Shown here piece after piece: positions 1 to 8,337 of a stretch of 64,000 nucleotides of DNA. Made by a program: the position numbers and the translations under genes. Positions within the stretch are counted from its first letter, which is position 1; each line of letters opens with the position of its first letter. Under the pieces are notes generated by a model, which searched no databases, had not been told where the DNA came from, and was given only the letters and a program-made list of their open reading frames with translations. The DNA lies in contig NZ_CP012266.1 in assembly GCF_001277235.1 (NCBI RefSeq), positions 3,782,001 through 3,846,000 of the forward strand, written 5' to 3'. This DNA is from Cronobacter dublinensis subsp. dublinensis LMG 23823. Its GTDB lineage: Bacteria > Pseudomonadota > Gammaproteobacteria > Enterobacterales > Enterobacteriaceae.

Positions 1-275
1 TGCTGGTCAAACTCTTTGCGTTTCTCGGCGTAATTCATGCCCACGCAGAGGATTTTCTCCGGCTGTTCGATTACCGGCAAAAACGTCACGTCGCAAAGCG
101 CGATATCGGCGGGCGCGGCGGCGTAGCGGCGCGCGTTGTCCAGCGCGTCCTGCGCCAGCAGCGTTTTGAGATCCGCATAATCCGCCCCGAGACGGGAGCC
201 CAGATCCACTACACCTTTATCCGTGACAATGCCGTAGCTGCGGCGGCCCTGATGGAGATAACTCGCAAGTTTCAT
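1..275 (-). CDS. Fumarylacetoacetate hydrolase (FAH)-family protein, C-terminus outside the window
   Basis: This leftward gene starts at an ATG at 275 and runs off the left edge, so only about 91 N-terminal residues are visible. They read MKLASYLHQGRRSYGIV and later EKILCVGMNYAEKRKEF. A small N-terminal beta domain followed by a KILCVGxNY segment is characteristic of FAH-family enzymes, which hydrolyse, hydrate or decarboxylate 2-oxo acids using a divalent metal. The metal-binding glutamates would lie further downstream and cannot be checked. The gene starts 18 bp after the stop of the CitS-type transporter on the same strand, so the two probably share a transcript and the enzyme may act on the imported acid or its product. 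The exact reaction is unknown. Confidence 0.75.
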   Translation of the reverse strand, partial: MKLASYLHQGRRSYGIVTDKGVVDLGSRLGADYADLKTLLAQDALDNARRYAAAPADIALCDVTFLPVIEQPEKILCVGMNYAEKRKEFDQ

Positions 276-293
276 AACAGCATATCCTGATGA

Positions 294-1658
294 TTAAACA
301 AGAAAATTGCCCAGTACCAGCAGGGAGAGCGAGACGTTAATCGCGCCGCCGATGCGAGTGGCTATCTGAGCGAAAGGCATTAAGGTCATGCGGTTGCCCG
401 CAGTGAGAATGGCGACGTCGCCGGTGCCGCCCTGCCCGCTCTGGCAGCAGGAGACGATGGCGACATCAATCGGGTGCATACCGATTTTCTTGCCGACGAA
501 AAAGCCCGTCGCCACCAGCGCCGACACGGTGCTGACAATCACCAGCAGGTTATTAAGCGTAAAAGCGTGCATCAGCTCTTCCCACGGGGTGATCGCCACG
601 CCGACGGCGAAGAGGATCGGGTAGGTCACTGAGGTCTGGAAGAATTTGTAGACCACCTGCGAGCCTTCGAGCAGGCGCGGGGAGACGCCGTGCGCCAGCT
701 TGATAAAGACCGCGATAAACAGCATGCCCACCGGCGCGGGCAGGCCAATCAGCTTGTGGCCGAGCATACCGAGCATGTAGAGCAGCACCGCCAGCAGCGC
801 GCCGGAGGCGATAGTGGTGACGTCTGCCTTGCCGCTAAAGGCGGTGGTCAGCGTCTGGGTTTGCGGTTTGTCGCCGCGATCCGGCATCAGTTCGCCTTCG
901 CCGGTCAGGTGCGGGTAGCGTTTGCCGAGCTGGTTAAGGCAGCCGGCAATAATGATGGCGGTGAGGCTGCCGAGCATGACGATAGGCAGCACGCGGCCCA
1001 GCGCCACGCCCTGATCCATATGCAGCAGCGTCGCGTAACCGATGGAAAGCGGGATAGCCCCTTCGCCCACGCCGCCCGCCATGATAGGCAGGATCAGGAA
1101 GAAGAAAATCTGGAACGGCTCCATGCCGAGCGCGATACCGACGCCCATGCCCACCAGCATGCCGACGATTTCACCGCACAGCATCGGGAAGAAAATACGC
1201 AGAAACCCCTGGATAAGCGTGGTGCGGTTCATGCTCATGATGCTGCCGACGATAATGCAGCAGATGTAGAGATAGAGAATGTTGGTGGATTTATAGAATT
1301 TGGTGGTGGACTCCACGACGACATCCGGCAGCCAGCCGTAATAGACCAGCGCGGAAGGAATGAAAGTGGCGCAAATCGCCGCCGCGCCCATTTTCCCGAC
1401 AACAGGCAGGCGTTTGCCGAACTCGCCGCAGGCGAAGCCGAAGAACGCCAGCGTCGCGACCATCACCACGATGTCGCTCGGCAGCTTGCCGCCGAGGCAG
1501 TCAATGGCGATAAGCGCGCCGGAGAGGATAAACAGCGGCAATGGAACAATCCCGACTTTCCAGGTATCCATGATATGCCACCACTTTTCTTTCAGTGATA
1601 TTTGCTTCGTTGCAGACGGGTTGTGGGGTACAACGTAAGAATCATCGGTTGTGCTCAT
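294..1658 (-). CDS. 2-hydroxycarboxylate transporter, CitS/2HCT family
   Basis: This 454-residue, very hydrophobic protein has the architecture of the 2HCT family (CitS, MaeN, CimH), sodium- or proton-coupled carriers of citrate, malate or related hydroxy acids in the inner membrane. Two glycine-rich reentrant-loop motifs, typical of the two inverted repeats of the family, are visible: PIMAGGVGEGAIPLS near residue 195 and SGQGGTGDVAIL near residue 415, the latter followed by an NRMTLMPFAQIATRIGG segment like that of CitS. The start is ATG 1658 with a GGAG about ten bases upstream. The gene is divergent from a CitA/CitB-type two-component system, its likely regulator. No citrate lyase genes are next to it, so citrate as substrate is uncertain; malate or another 2-hydroxy acid is equally possible. 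Confidence 0.88.
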   Translation of the reverse strand: MSTTDDSYVVPHNPSATKQISLKEKWWHIMDTWKVGIVPLPLFILSGALIAIDCLGGKLPSDIVVMVATLAFFGFACGEFGKRLPVVGKMGAAAICATFIPSALVYYGWLPDVVVESTTKFYKSTNILYLYICCIIVGSIMSMNRTTLIQGFLRIFFPMLCGEIVGMLVGMGVGIALGMEPFQIFFFLILPIMAGGVGEGAIPLSIGYATLLHMDQGVALGRVLPIVMLGSLTAIIIAGCLNQLGKRYPHLTGEGELMPDRGDKPQTQTLTTAFSGKADVTTIASGALLAVLLYMLGMLGHKLIGLPAPVGMLFIAVFIKLAHGVSPRLLEGSQVVYKFFQTSVTYPILFAVGVAITPWEELMHAFTLNNLLVIVSTVSALVATGFFVGKKIGMHPIDVAIVSCCQSGQGGTGDVAILTAGNRMTLMPFAQIATRIGGAINVSLSLLVLGNFLV

Positions 1659-1992
1659 TTAATTAAGCTCCGTAGTTATATTTCCCGTTAAGCCTAAAAG
1701 AGGTTACCCTTACAATTTGTGAGGAAGGCCGGATAGACACCGGTAATTTAATGGCACCTATGGTGTTTATGGTTTTAATTAACACGATGTGATCCACGCT
1801 CAATTTACGGGCATGGTTTTTATGGCGTTTATTCCGTGCGCGTCATTTTCAGCATAAAAACCGAATGCGGATAAACAGTTACCCGCGCGCGCCGTGCCCT
1901 GTGCAGGGGATCACAAGTTTCAGGCGCCGTTCCGCTAAGCGCCTGAAAAAATGATACAGTTCTCTACTGTTTGCATTCCGGCGCGCTAATGA
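1659..1992. promoter_or_regulatory. Divergent promoter region between transporter and two-component genes
   Basis: This 334-bp gene-free stretch separates the transporter operon (leftward) from the sensor kinase gene (rightward). It is AT-rich in the middle (about 1750-1860), as expected for CitB/DcuR-type binding sites, but I could not identify a specific response-regulator box. Both promoters must lie here. Confidence 0.6.
1900..1915 (+). promoter_or_regulatory. Candidate CRP site
   Basis: TGTGCAGGGGATCACA matches the CRP core TGTGA-N6-TCACA with one mismatch in the left half. It lies about 80 bp upstream of the kinase start, and would put the divergent carboxylate-utilisation genes under catabolite control. 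This is read by eye and was not scored. Confidence 0.45.
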
Positions 1993-3630
1993 ATGATGAA
2001 GTTTTCCTTTCGCATTAAGTTATTTATTCATCTCATCATATTCTTCTCCGTATTGTTTACGGCGCTCGGCGTTTATTATTATCTCGACGTCAGCCGCCAG
2101 CTTTATCAGGAGATGAGCAGCCGCGCGAGAATACAGGCGGAAGAGATTTCTCTCATTCCGTCATTACGTGAAGCAGTACGAGAACGTAATATTCCGGCGA
2201 TTAATGCCTTTATGACCGGTATGGCGCGCCACAGCGACGCCAGCTTTATGGTTATTGGCGATAAGAAAGGCCTGCACCTGTTTCATTCCGTGTTTCATGA
2301 CCGCATCGGCACGCCGCTGATTGGCGGCGATAATCAGGATGTTCTCGAAGGAAAAACCATTACCAGCATTCGCCGGGGCGGGCTTGGGATATCGCTGCGC
2401 AGCAAAGCGCCGATTTTTGATGAGCAGGGCAACGTCATCGGCATTGTGTCGGTCGGCTATCTGACCAGCTATCTCGATACGATTACGCTTGGCAAAGTGG
2501 TGAATATCCTGATTGGCGCGCTGCTACTGCTGCTGGCGCTGTTTATCTTTTCGTGGTTCTTCACCCGCAGCATTAAAAAACAGATGTTTTTTCTGGAGCC
2601 GCGAGAAATCGGACTGCTGGTGCGCCAGCAAAAGGCGCTGATGGAATCCATCTACGAAGGCGTTATCGCCATCGACGAGCAGTCGCGCATCGCGGTAATC
2701 AACCGCGCCGCCAAGCGACTGCTGGGGCTGAATCTCTCCTCGCGCGCGCTGCGCGGACAGCCGCTGGAGACGGTGATTAATCCGGTCTCTTTTTTCTCGC
2801 CGCAGGTGATGCTGGAAAACGACACGCACGATGAGATTTGCGTCTTCAACCATGTCACGGTGATCGCAAGCCGGGTGCGCATTCTGCTGGAAGGCGAGCT
2901 TCAGGGCTGGGTTATCACCTTTCGCGACCGTAAGGATATCGACAGCCTGAGCGTGCAGCTAAGCCAGGTGAAACGCTACGCGGACAACCTGCGCATTCTG
3001 CGCCACGAGCAGCTCAACCGGATGTCGACGCTCGCCGGGCTGCTGCATCTTGGGCATTACGATCAGGCGCTGAGCTATATCCAGGCCCAGACCGAGCACA
3101 CGCAGGAGCTGCTCGATTTTATCTCCGGGCGGTTCCACTCCCCCACGCTTTGCGGGCTGCTTATCGGCAAATGCGCCAGAGCGCGGGAGAAAGGCGTGAC
3201 GCTGACCTTCGACCCGGCCTGCGAGATGACGCGCGCGTTCCGTGGGCTTGGCGAGGCGGAGCTGATTTCGGTTATCGGCAATCTGCTGGATAACGCGATT
3301 GAAGCCACGCAACGCGCCGAAGGGCCGCACGATCCGGTCGAAGTGTTGATCCGCCTGAATGAGCGGGAGCTGATTATCGAAGTGGCGGATCGCGGCGTCG
3401 GGATCGCGCCTGCGCTTCGCGACAGGATCTTCGATCCGGGGTTTACCACCAAGCGCCGCGGCGATCACGGGATCGGCCTGCATCTTATCGCCAGCTATGT
3501 GAAGCTCGCGGGCGGCACGCTGGAAGTGTCCGCCAATACGCCGCGCGGCACGATTTTCTCACTTTTTATTCCTGACGCGCCCGACACTCGTCCGGCCCAA
3601 CCGCAGGGAGAACCTGACTATGCCACCTGA
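1993..3630 (+). CDS. Sensor histidine kinase of the CitA/DcuS family
   Basis: This 545-residue inner-membrane kinase has a first membrane segment at about residues 9-31, a periplasmic PAS-like sensor domain to about 165, a second membrane segment at about 170-192, a cytoplasmic PAS domain around 210-310 and a C-terminal kinase. The phosphorylation motif is LRHEQLNRMSTLAGLL with the histidine at residue 338. The ATP-binding boxes follow: NLLDNAIEA (N), DRGVGI (G1), GFTTK (F) and HGIGLHLI (G2). The family senses extracytoplasmic C4- or C6-carboxylates. Two adjacent ATGs (1993 and 1996) could serve as start. The 3' end overlaps the response regulator by 11 bp, and the divergent transporter is the likely target. 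Confidence 0.9.
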   Translation: MMKFSFRIKLFIHLIIFFSVLFTALGVYYYLDVSRQLYQEMSSRARIQAEEISLIPSLREAVRERNIPAINAFMTGMARHSDASFMVIGDKKGLHLFHSVFHDRIGTPLIGGDNQDVLEGKTITSIRRGGLGISLRSKAPIFDEQGNVIGIVSVGYLTSYLDTITLGKVVNILIGALLLLLALFIFSWFFTRSIKKQMFFLEPREIGLLVRQQKALMESIYEGVIAIDEQSRIAVINRAAKRLLGLNLSSRALRGQPLETVINPVSFFSPQVMLENDTHDEICVFNHVTVIASRVRILLEGELQGWVITFRDRKDIDSLSVQLSQVKRYADNLRILRHEQLNRMSTLAGLLHLGHYDQALSYIQAQTEHTQELLDFISGRFHSPTLCGLLIGKCARAREKGVTLTFDPACEMTRAFRGLGEAELISVIGNLLDNAIEATQRAEGPHDPVEVLIRLNERELIIEVADRGVGIAPALRDRIFDPGFTTKRRGDHGIGLHLIASYVKLAGGTLEVSANTPRGTIFSLFIPDAPDTRPAQPQGEPDYAT

Positions 3631-4318
3631 GATGACCGACGTACTGATTGTGGAAGATGAAAACCAGCTGGCGGCGCTGCATGCCGAAATGGTCAGACAG
3701 CACCCGCATTTGCGGCTGGTGGGTATGGCGACGACGCTCGCCGACGCCGAGCGGCAGATCCGCGACAAGCGCCCGCATCTGGTGCTGCTTGATAACTATC
3801 TGCCGGACGGGAAAGGCATCACGCTGACGGAGAGCCTGACGCTCAAGAACAGCGCCTGTTCGGTGATTTTTATTACCGCCGCGAGCGATATGGATACCTG
3901 TAGCCAGGCGATTCGCAACGGCGCGTTCGATTATTTATTAAAGCCGGTGTCGTGGAAGCGCCTGAGCCATTCACTGGAGCGCTTTGTGCAGTTTCGCGAG
4001 CAGCAGCGGGTGTGGAAGATTGTGGATCAGCAGAACGTGGATTCGCTCTATCAGTTGCAGGCGCGCAGCTTCCGGCCGGACTCCGGCGCGAAGGGCATCG
4101 AGGAGAATACGCTCACGCTGGTGCAGCGGCTCTTTACCGGACGCGGCGAGCAGATTTTTTCGGTCGATGATGTGGTCAGCGCGACAGGCTTAAGTAAAAC
4201 CACCACGCGGCGGTATCTGGAGCATTGCGTGGAGAGCGGTTTTTTGAAGGTGGAGATGTTGTACGGCAAGATTGGCCATCCGCGGCGGCTGTACCGCCGG
4301 GCAGAGGGAGAAGCGTGA
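3620..4318 (+). CDS. Response regulator of the CitB/DcuR family
   Basis: This 232-residue protein has an N-terminal receiver domain with the phospho-acceptor aspartate at residue 58 (LVLLDNYLPDG), acidic residues E12/D13 at the metal site and the conserved lysine in DYLLKPVSW. A C-terminal helix-turn-helix follows (FSVDDVVSATGLSKTTTRRYLEHC). This layout is that of CitB/DpiA/DcuR, the partners of CitA/DcuS kinases. The chosen start at 3620 has AGGGAG about ten bases upstream and overlaps the kinase end, implying translational coupling; ATG 3632 is an alternative. It probably activates the divergent carboxylate transporter operon. Confidence 0.9.
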   Translation: MPPEMTDVLIVEDENQLAALHAEMVRQHPHLRLVGMATTLADAERQIRDKRPHLVLLDNYLPDGKGITLTESLTLKNSACSVIFITAASDMDTCSQAIRNGAFDYLLKPVSWKRLSHSLERFVQFREQQRVWKIVDQQNVDSLYQLQARSFRPDSGAKGIEENTLTLVQRLFTGRGEQIFSVDDVVSATGLSKTTTRRYLEHCVESGFLKVEMLYGKIGHPRRLYRRAEGEA

Positions 4319-4351
4319 TATTACGGCGGGCGTTTTACGGCGGTGCTTTAC

Positions 4352-4427
4352 GGCGGGTGCGCTGCGCTTACCCGCCTACATTTCAGGCATTGTTTATCGT
4401 AGGGCGGGTAAGCGAAGCGCACCCGCC
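4352..4427. repeat. Pair of inverted GC-rich palindromic repeats (BIME-like)
   Basis: Two copies of a short palindromic unit lie in opposite orientation between convergent genes: one at 4352-4376 (GGCGGGTGCGCTGCGCTTACC plus CGCC) and one at 4402-4427, its reverse complement with one or two changes. Similar units recur at 40842, 56185, 56233 and 61555. The upstream stretch 4320-4350 repeats the phrase TTACGGCGG. The arrangement resembles REP/BIME elements, which sit at transcript ends and can stabilise mRNA or bind gyrase. Confidence 0.75.
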
Positions 4428-4474
4428 AGCGTCAAATAAAACCTCCGCCAGCCGTTATCCCGCCCGGCCACGCG

Positions 4475-6613
4475 TTACTCGCGCAACATATACCCGTATA
4501 ACCGCTTGATGCCATCCGGATCGGTCTGGCTGTAAACCCCCTGCAACTCCGGCGAAAAGCCCGGTAACAGGTTCACGCCCTCTTCCAGCGCCAGGAAATA
4601 ACGCAGCGCTGCGCCGCCCCAGACTTCGCCTGGCACCACGCACAACACGCCCGGCGGGTACGGCAGCGCGCCCTCCGCCGCCACGCGCCCTTCGGCCTCG
4701 CTAAGGCGCACCAACTCTGCGTTGCCGCGAATATACTCGATGTTCGCCTGCTGCGGGTTCATCACGACCTGCGGCAGCCCGGCCTTGCGGAACATCTCGC
4801 GCTGTAATGCCTTCGCGTCAAAGCTCACATACAGGTTATGCATCTCCTGGCAAAGCGCGCGCAGGGTGTAGCCTTTATAACGTACCGGGTATTTCTGACA
4901 GATGGTCGGCAGCACATCGGCAAGCGGCGTATCGTCTTCGATATGCTGCTCAAAGCGCGCCAGCATCGCGACCAGATGCGCCATTTTTTGCGCGCTCTCG
5001 GCGGGCGTCAGCAGAAACAGGATCGAGTTGAGATCCGCCTTTTCCGGCACGATGCCGTTTTCACGCAGGTAATGCGCGAGGATCGCCGCCGGCACGCCGA
5101 AATCGCTGTACTCGCCGGTTTCTGCGTCAATGCCGGGCGTGGTGAGCAGCAGCTTGCACGGGTCGACGAAATATTGCTCGCGCGCGTAACCGGCAAAGCC
5201 GTGCCACGCCGCGCCCGGCTCAAAGCTGAAAAAGCGCCGCTCGCGGGCGATGGCGTTGGTCGGGTGATCCTGCCAGGGCCGCCCTGCTACCGTATCCGGA
5301 ATAAACGGTTTGATCATCCGGCAGTTGGCGATGATCGCTTTGCGCGCCTCGATGCCAAGCTCCACACAGTCGGCCCACAGCCGCTTGCCGCTCTCGCCTT
5401 CGTGGATTTTCGCGTTGACGTCCAGCGCCGCGAACAGCGGATAAAAGGGGCTGGTGGAGGCGTGCAGCATGAAGGCGTTATTGAGCCGCTTGTGCGGGCA
5501 AAAGCGCGCCTGACCACGAATATGGTTATCTTTTTTGTGGATCTGCGAGGTCTGCGAGAACCCGGCCTGCTGCTTGTGCACCGACTGGGTGACGAAAATC
5601 CCCGGATCGTTTTCGTTAAGCTCCAGCAGCAGCGGCGAGCAGTCGGCCATCATCGGGATAAACTGCTCATAGCCGACCCACGCGGAGTCAAACAGGATGT
5701 AGTCGCACAGGTGGCCGATTTTATCCACCACCTGACGGGCGTTATAAACGGTGCCGTCGTAGGTGCCAAGCTGAATGACCGCCAGCCGGAACGGACGCGT
5801 CTCCTGCGCGCGCGACGGGGCCACTTCGGCAATCAGCGCGCGCAGATAATCTTCCTCAAAACAGCGCTCGTCGATCCCGCCGATAAACCCGAACGGGTTG
5901 CGCGCCGCTTCGAGATAGACCGGCGTCGCGCCCGCCTGAATAAGCGCGCCGTGGTGGTTGGATTTATGGTTATTGCGATCGAACAGCACCAGATCGCCCT
6001 GCGTCAGCAGCGCGTTGGTCACCACTTTATTGGCCGCCGAGGTGCCGTTAAGCACGAAATAGGTTTTATCGGCGTGAAATACCTTCGCGGCGAACTTCTG
6101 CGCGTGCTTGGCGGAGCCTTCGTGGATCAGCAAATCGCCAAGTTTCACATCCGCGTTGCACATGTCGGCGCGAAACACGTTTTCGCCAAAGAAATCGTAA
6201 AACTGCCTGCCCGCCGGATGCTTTCTGAAGAACTCACCGTGCTGGTGGCCGGGGCATGCAAAGGTGCTGTTTTGCATCTCCACATACTGTGTGAGTGTGT
6301 CGAAAAACGGCGGTAGCAGGTTTTCTTCATAGGCCAGCGCTGCGGTTTCGAGCGCCAGAAACCCCTGCGCGCTGCCTGTGAGCGTGCCGCTGACCGGCAG
6401 CGCGCAGGTTTCCCCCTCCTGCAAATAAACAAAAACCGGCAGGTTAAACCCGGTGCGCGCGAGCAGCGCGAGGATACCGCTGCGAGTGTCAGGCACGCTG
6501 AGCACGACGGCGGCCACGTCGGTAAAATCGGTGCTGTCGAGCGTCACCACGTCGCGGGAGGTCGAAAGCAGAGAAGCCACGGCGTGGCTGGCGGCAATTT
6601 TTAACGATTTCAT
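4475..6613 (-). CDS. speC: Ornithine decarboxylase, biosynthetic type
   Basis: This 712-residue PLP enzyme converts ornithine to putrescine, the first committed step of polyamine synthesis, in the cytoplasm. It has the fold-type I Orn/Lys/Arg decarboxylase layout: an N-terminal wing domain, the PLP core with FACPGHQHG and FVLNGTSAANKVV, the PLP lysine in TQSVHKQQAGFSQTSQ, and a C-terminal domain. Length and sequence match E. coli SpeC closely along the whole protein (for example DFTDVAAVVLSVPDTRSGILA near the N-terminus). An in-frame extension to 6661 exists, but ATG 6613 (MKSLKIAAS) is where SpeC begins. The neighbour yqgA is divergent, as in E. coli. Confidence 0.96.
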   Translation of the reverse strand: MKSLKIAASHAVASLLSTSRDVVTLDSTDFTDVAAVVLSVPDTRSGILALLARTGFNLPVFVYLQEGETCALPVSGTLTGSAQGFLALETAALAYEENLLPPFFDTLTQYVEMQNSTFACPGHQHGEFFRKHPAGRQFYDFFGENVFRADMCNADVKLGDLLIHEGSAKHAQKFAAKVFHADKTYFVLNGTSAANKVVTNALLTQGDLVLFDRNNHKSNHHGALIQAGATPVYLEAARNPFGFIGGIDERCFEEDYLRALIAEVAPSRAQETRPFRLAVIQLGTYDGTVYNARQVVDKIGHLCDYILFDSAWVGYEQFIPMMADCSPLLLELNENDPGIFVTQSVHKQQAGFSQTSQIHKKDNHIRGQARFCPHKRLNNAFMLHASTSPFYPLFAALDVNAKIHEGESGKRLWADCVELGIEARKAIIANCRMIKPFIPDTVAGRPWQDHPTNAIARERRFFSFEPGAAWHGFAGYAREQYFVDPCKLLLTTPGIDAETGEYSDFGVPAAILAHYLRENGIVPEKADLNSILFLLTPAESAQKMAHLVAMLARFEQHIEDDTPLADVLPTICQKYPVRYKGYTLRALCQEMHNLYVSFDAKALQREMFRKAGLPQVVMNPQQANIEYIRGNAELVRLSEAEGRVAAEGALPYPPGVLCVVPGEVWGGAALRYFLALEEGVNLLPGFSPELQGVYSQTDPDGIKRLYGYMLRE

Positions 6614-7153
6614 AAGCACAAAAACCCTGAGTGTCGGTGTAAGCGCCTTCGGGCACGGCAACGGGACGGAGCCCGGCGAAACGATGATGGTCTGACTGGT
6701 TCCCAGCTCCGACCGCGAGACATCAGTAAAAGCAGAGCACGCCTGATTTTACTGTTGTCCGGCAGTGAGCGTGCGACCGCCTCACCGCATGGTGGGCACA
6801 GGGAAGTATGGCGGACAGACATGACGGGCGCGCGGCATTGTGCAATGTCGCGAAGAAATGACGGCTGATAACTCACGCGCGGTCATGGCGGCACCCTGTC
6901 TGATGGAGAAAAGTCGCGCAATCATGTCACCTTACGCCACCAGCGGCAAGCCATCGCGGGCAGAAAATCGATTTTCTAATCACAATGCCAATGACGTTGA
7001 TTTTTACCTTTATGATTATTAAGGTAAAAAATAAATGATTAAAATAAGTAAGCATTGTTTACGCATAATAATGCTCTTATTGCTCGCGCTTTCCCTGCTC
7101 CGGTAACGGGCTTATGCTGAGCGCGCGATGATAACCCTTAGCAGGAGCAACAT
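6614..7153. promoter_or_regulatory. Divergent speC/yqgA intergenic region
   Basis: This 540-bp region carries the leader of speC (leftward) and the promoter of yqgA (rightward). The part next to yqgA (about 6960-7075) is clearly AT-rich and holds several possible -10 elements such as CATAATAAT near 7062. A leftward open frame at 6610-6876 overlaps the speC start in another frame; I saw nothing that makes it a believable leader peptide gene. No riboswitch or operator was recognised. Confidence 0.5.
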
Positions 7154-7873
7154 GTGGTAACCGGACCTTTTATCAATGCGGCGGCGGTGCTGCTGGGCGG
7201 GCTGCTCGGCGCGGCCTTAAGCCAGCGTCTTCCCGAGCGGCTGCGCAGTTCCATGCCGTCTATTTTCGGGCTGGCGTCGCTTGGCATCGGTATTTTACTG
7301 GTGATGAAGTGCGTGAACCTGCCGGTGATGGTGCTCTCGACGCTGCTCGGCGCGCTGATAGGCGAGCTCTGCTATCTCGAAAAGGGTGTCGGCAACCTGG
7401 TGCATGGCCTGCACGGGCTGGCGCGCCGGTTACGGCCTGCGAAAAACGCGCGTCCGGCGCAGGATAATGTCGTGCAGAGCTTCGTCGCTATCATTGTGCT
7501 GTTTTGCGCGAGCGGCACCGGTATCTTCGGCGCGATGCGCGAGGGCATGACCGGCGATAACAGCGTGCTTATCGCCAAAGCGTTTCTCGATTTTTTCACC
7601 GCCACGATTTTCGCCACCACGCTCGGCGCTGCCGTGGCGGCGATTTCCGTCCCGATGCTGATTATCCAGCTGGTACTCGCCGCCAGCGCGGTGTTTATTC
7701 TGCCGCTCACCACGCCCGCGATGATGGGCGATTTCACCGCCACGGGCGGCCTGCTGCTGCTCGCGACGGGCCTGCGCATCTGCGGCATCAAGATGTTTGC
7801 GGTCGTGAATATGCTGCCCGCGCTGCTGCTTTCGATGCCGCTTTCGGCACTCTGGACGCATTTCTTCGCGTAA
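7154..7873 (+). CDS. yqgA: DUF554 family inner-membrane protein
   Basis: This 239-residue membrane protein closely resembles E. coli YqgA along its length (VTGPFINAAAVLLGGLLGA near the start, LCASGTGIFGAM-like segment in the middle, GGLLLLATGLRICGIKMF near the end). The family has no established function and is predicted to be a transporter-like protein with about seven membrane segments. The start is a GTG at 7154 with AGGAGC six bases upstream; the overlapping ATG at 7152 is followed immediately by a stop, so it cannot be used. Its position next to speC and tRNA-Phe matches E. coli. Confidence 0.92.
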   Translation: MVTGPFINAAAVLLGGLLGAALSQRLPERLRSSMPSIFGLASLGIGILLVMKCVNLPVMVLSTLLGALIGELCYLEKGVGNLVHGLHGLARRLRPAKNARPAQDNVVQSFVAIIVLFCASGTGIFGAMREGMTGDNSVLIAKAFLDFFTATIFATTLGAAVAAISVPMLIIQLVLAASAVFILPLTTPAMMGDFTATGGLLLLATGLRICGIKMFAVVNMLPALLLSMPLSALWTHFFA

Positions 7874-7985
7874 CGCGTCAAAATGGCTATTTCGCATGCA
7901 AAGTGGCGCAGGAATGGGCGGACGGCGCAGAATTCGTGGAATTTCGTTGACGCCGAAAGATGAATCGGGTTTAATGCGCCCCGTT

Positions 7986-8061
7986 GCCCGGATAGCTCAG
8001 TCGGTAGAGCAGGGGATTGAAAATCCCCGTGTCCTTGGTTCGATTCCGAGTCCGGGCACCA
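7986..8061 (+). tRNA. pheV: tRNA-Phe (GAA)
   Basis: The 76-nt gene folds as a full cloverleaf. The acceptor stem GCCCGGA pairs with TCCGGGC; the D arm is GCTCAGTCGGTAGAGC; the anticodon stem GGGGA/TCCCC encloses the loop TTGAAAA with anticodon GAA; the T arm contains GGTTCGATTCC; the 3' end ACCA is encoded. The position after speC-yqgA corresponds to pheV of E. coli, a common integration site for genomic islands. Confidence 0.97.
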
Positions 8062-8313
8062 CTTATTCACAGAACCCGCCCAAAAGGCGGGTTTTTGCTT
8101 TTGGAGATCCGGACTCTCCATCGAACGCCGTTCGATTCACTCGTCGCCTCCCTGCGACTCGCCCTGCGGGCAGCGCGGCGCGCTGTGCAAAAACGCTCCC
8201 GGCGTTTTTGTCCGGTCCGGGCACCACTTATTCACAGAACCCGCCCAAAAGGCGGGTTTTTGCTTTTGGAGATTCAGACTCTCCATCGAACGCCGTTCGA
8301 TTCACTCGTCGCC
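8050..8313 (+). repeat. Direct duplication of the tRNA-Phe 3' end plus terminator
   Basis: The segment 8050-8148, which starts in the tRNA acceptor stem (GTCCGGGCACCA) and includes the terminator and about 50 bp beyond, recurs at 8215-8313, exactly 165 bp later. I count two mismatches over 99 bp (near 8109 and 8111). The second copy holds only the last 12 bases of the tRNA, so it is not a second tRNA gene. It may be a collapsed tandem tRNA array or a scar of island insertion and loss. Confidence 0.9.
8074..8096 (+). terminator. Rho-independent terminator of tRNA-Phe
   Basis: The hairpin ACCCGCC-CAAAA-GGCGGGT is followed by TTTTT. An identical hairpin lies 165 bp downstream (8239-8261) inside the duplicated segment. 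Confidence 0.9.
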
Positions 8314-8337
8314 ATTGTGCCAGGCCCCACCACCACG

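Noticed and set aside
690..1598. Long rightward open frame (302 codons) opposite the CitS-type gene
   Set aside because: Its product is extremely rich in Arg, His, Gln and Asp, the usual result of reading the opposite strand of a GC-rich membrane-protein gene; no ribosome site or family resemblance.
1788..1803. Second CRP site in the carboxylate-transporter promoter
   Set aside because: TGTGATCCACGCTCAA has only a good left half; the right half does not match TCACA at the required spacing.
4838..6316. 492-codon rightward frame opposite speC
   Set aside because: Lies wholly inside the conserved speC gene on the other strand; composition is typical of an antisense shadow.
6610..6876. Possible leader peptide or upstream gene before speC
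   Set aside because: The frame overlaps the speC start but has no convincing ribosome site, and its Arg-rich composition looks non-coding. I know of no matching SpeFL-type peptide.
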